NCBI RefSeq assembly: GCF_003201355.1
Contig: NZ_QICL01000001.1
Location: 248,001-312,000 of the forward strand
Direction: 5' to 3'
Length of the DNA: 64,000 nt
DNA from: Indolivaga alginatilytica
GTDB taxonomy: Bacteria > Bacteroidota > Bacteroidia > Bacteroidales > Dysgonomonadaceae
Below the pieces are notes generated by a model. It did not search any database. It had not been told where the DNA came from and saw only the letters and a list, made by a program, of their open reading frames with translations. Shown one piece after another: positions 62,552 to 64,000 of the stretch. The translations under genes and the position numbers were made by a program. Position 1 is the stretch's first letter, and each line of letters opens with the position of its first letter.

Positions 62552-63229
62552 ATGAAAAATATAATCGAATTTCTCTCTCAACTGAAAGAGAACAATAACA
62601 GGGAATGGTTCACGGCAAACAAGTCATTATATAAGGAGGTGGAAAAGGAGTTCAACGCATTTGCGGAAAAGCTGATCGAGGGCATTGCTAAATTCGATTC
62701 TTCTATAAAAAATCTGACTGCAAAGGATTGTACGTTCCGTATTTACAGGGATGTACGTTTTTCGCCCAACAAAGAGCCGTACAAAACACATATGGCAGCT
62801 TATATTTGCCCGAATGGTAAAAAATCGGGGTTGGCAGGATATTATTTTCATGTGGAAGCTCCCGGAGCCAATTTCATCGGAGGACATTTACTGGCAACGG
62901 GTGTACATAATCCCGAGCCGAAGGTATTACAAAGTATAAGGGAAGAGATTCTAGATAATGGTGATGCTTTTCTGAAAGCGATTAAGCATGCCAAAGGTTT
63001 TGAACTGGACGAAAGCTCGAAACTAAAGAAAGTTCCCAAAGATTTCCCTCAGGATTATAAGCATGCCGAATATTTGAAGCTTAAAAATTATTCTCTGATG
63101 AAGTTTGTATCCGATGATTTCCTGATGAGTGACAATCTTCTGGAAAACTGTTTAACGGAATTCAGAAAGAGCCTTGAGTTTAATCATATATTGAATCGTG
63201 CGGCACATTTTGCTTTTGAAGAAATATAA
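62552..63229 (+). CDS. DUF2461-family protein (TIGR02453)
   Basis: A 225-aa cytoplasmic protein. Features: FLSQLKENNNREWFTANKSL, CTFRIYRDVRFSPNKEPYKT, HMAAYICPNGKKSGLAGYYF, GAFIGGHLLATGVHNPEP-like text (seen as ANFIGGHLLATGVHNPEP) and DFLMSDNLL. This is the DUF2461 family, of unknown function and widespread in bacteria. Between the preceding palindromic repeat and a strong terminator. No partner gene is evident. Confidence 0.9.
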   Translation: MKNIIEFLSQLKENNNREWFTANKSLYKEVEKEFNAFAEKLIEGIAKFDSSIKNLTAKDCTFRIYRDVRFSPNKEPYKTHMAAYICPNGKKSGLAGYYFHVEAPGANFIGGHLLATGVHNPEPKVLQSIREEILDNGDAFLKAIKHAKGFELDESSKLKKVPKDFPQDYKHAEYLKLKNYSLMKFVSDDFLMSDNLLENCLTEFRKSLEFNHILNRAAHFAFEEI

Positions 63230-63247
63230 TCTGTTTTGACTCCAAAA

Positions 63248-63287
63248 ATTAAGCCTCGACTTTTACGAGATAAAGTCGAGGCTTAAT
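63248..63287. terminator. Bidirectional terminator
   Basis: ATTAAGCCTCGACTTT pairs perfectly with AAAGTCGAGGCTTAAT, between convergent genes. Confidence 0.88.
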
Positions 63288-63309
63288 GATTCTTATATCT
63301 GTCATTGCA

Positions 63310-64000
63310 TTAAATAGAGTACAAAATCACCTGAGGCATAAGATCGGGACGTGCTGCATTATTGATAAGCTCCCATTGAAGAGCGCCCGCAGTTCCGTCA
63401 GTTCCGATTGCAGGTCTTACCAGAATTTCAATTACCTCATTTGCCACTCTGTCACCCAAATACAAAGAAGTTGTAAATGTAAGAACATCATTAATAGTCC
63501 CATTCATATAATACTCGATCTGATCGAGGTAGACTGTTCCTGCCCCCTGTTTCCTTACAAAAATATATCCGCTGAGAATATGCCGTGAAGCGACATCCAA
63601 TCTATTATACCCCCACCAACGCAGAGTAAGCAGATACTTGCCGTTTTGAGGGATAACAATAGGCTGATCCATTGTTAACACGGCTATTGTAGCGTAATAA
63701 AATTTCTGCCCTCCTGCCGAAGCTCTGTATGACTTGGCATACGATGGCGGTTGCTCCGTCCAACCGGCTACCCCATTAGCATCGGATTCCAATACCTTAG
63801 CCGTCATAGTCGAACCGTCTACAATCCGCAGAGGAGAAGACGCCCCCTTTACAATCTCCAATCTTACGGAAGGGGTGACCGTTCCCACACCGATATTGCC
63901 TGCCGAAGTGACCACTACATCATTCAGTATCTGAGCTGCTGTAGGCGATGCCAGATTATCCATTGCCCCGTCGATATGGAACATTGCCGAAGGGTTCTCG
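63310..64000 (-). CDS. VGINT-family paralogue 7 (5' end beyond the window)
   Basis: The frame runs off the right edge; the first residues visible are ENPSAMFHIDGAMDN, matching the family signature right after VGINT. It continues with VVVTSAGNIGVGTVTPSVRLEIVKG, ASSPLRIVDGSTMTAKVLES and a C-terminal domain (IPQNGKYLLTLRWWG, SGYIFVRKQGAGTVYLD). The ends differ from the six at 7-13 kb: no YYYYMG motif, and the C-terminus is closer to a jelly-roll-like domain. It shows the family is also present outside the two arrays. Start and signal peptide not seen. Confidence 0.75.
   Translation of the reverse strand, partial: ENPSAMFHIDGAMDNLASPTAAQILNDVVVTSAGNIGVGTVTPSVRLEIVKGASSPLRIVDGSTMTAKVLESDANGVAGWTEQPPSYAKSYRASAGGQKFYYATIAVLTMDQPIVIPQNGKYLLTLRWWGYNRLDVASRHILSGYIFVRKQGAGTVYLDQIEYYMNGTINDVLTFTTSLYLGDRVANEVIEILVRPAIGTDGTAGALQWELINNAARPDLMPQVILYSI

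Overview
The window is a chromosomal segment of a Bacteroidetes bacterium, most likely order Bacteroidales and close to Dysgonomonas/Porphyromonas relatives (inference). Supporting evidence: promoters of the TAnnTTTG type, few Shine-Dalgarno sites, many lipoproteins with acidic residues after the lipobox Cys (CGSDDD type), a PorQ homologue of the type IX secretion system (T9SS), an orphan T9SS sorting tail, DUF4831, DUF2461 and PepSY-like proteins, and an AT-rich base composition.

Layout. 1-2.1 kb: small hypothetical genes, an XRE regulator and a GC-rich non-coding repeat island. 2.2-6 kb: a housekeeping run porQ-cmk-ispH-pfkA. 6.2-13.6 kb: an outer-membrane beta-barrel gene, then two arrays of three paralogous secreted proteins sharing a VGINT...NP...LHID N-terminal signature. 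Each array sits behind a homologous leader of about 400 nt, and the first leader carries a pure 47-nt GA microsatellite. A seventh paralogue is cut by the right edge of the window. 13.7-26.7 kb: class I fumarase, two AT-rich lipoproteins, a Gfo/Idh/MocA oxidoreductase, pgeF, an hxlR/NTF2-like divergent pair and obgE-adk-hpt. 27-33 kb: a YbdG-type MscS channel, PepSY protein, DUF4831 protein and a CYTH protein overlapping a 490-aa membrane protein. 33.4-35.4 kb: queC-hypothetical-queF behind a candidate preQ1 riboswitch. 35.7-40 kb and 59-60.9 kb: two loci pairing tiny lipoproteins with TPR lipoproteins. 41.4-43.1 kb: a GH5 glycosidase; then a tRNA-Pro.

The most interesting region is 45.6-52.5 kb: a compact minus-strand RiPP cassette. 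A 51-aa precursor peptide with a GGG leader end and three His-Xaa-Gln triplets is followed by an FxsB-like radical SAM/SPASM maturase, a decayed alpha/beta hydrolase, a C39-peptidase ABC exporter and an HlyD-type adaptor. Broken remnants resembling a LanC-like cyclase lie immediately upstream. The inferred pathway is crosslinking of the core by the radical SAM enzyme, leader removal after Gly-Gly by the C39 domain, and export through the ABC/HlyD pair.

More than 20 copies of a short palindromic repeat (core AAGGTCTnnGACCTT) are scattered over the whole window. Several start inside the stop codon of the preceding gene, and their stems covary between copies.
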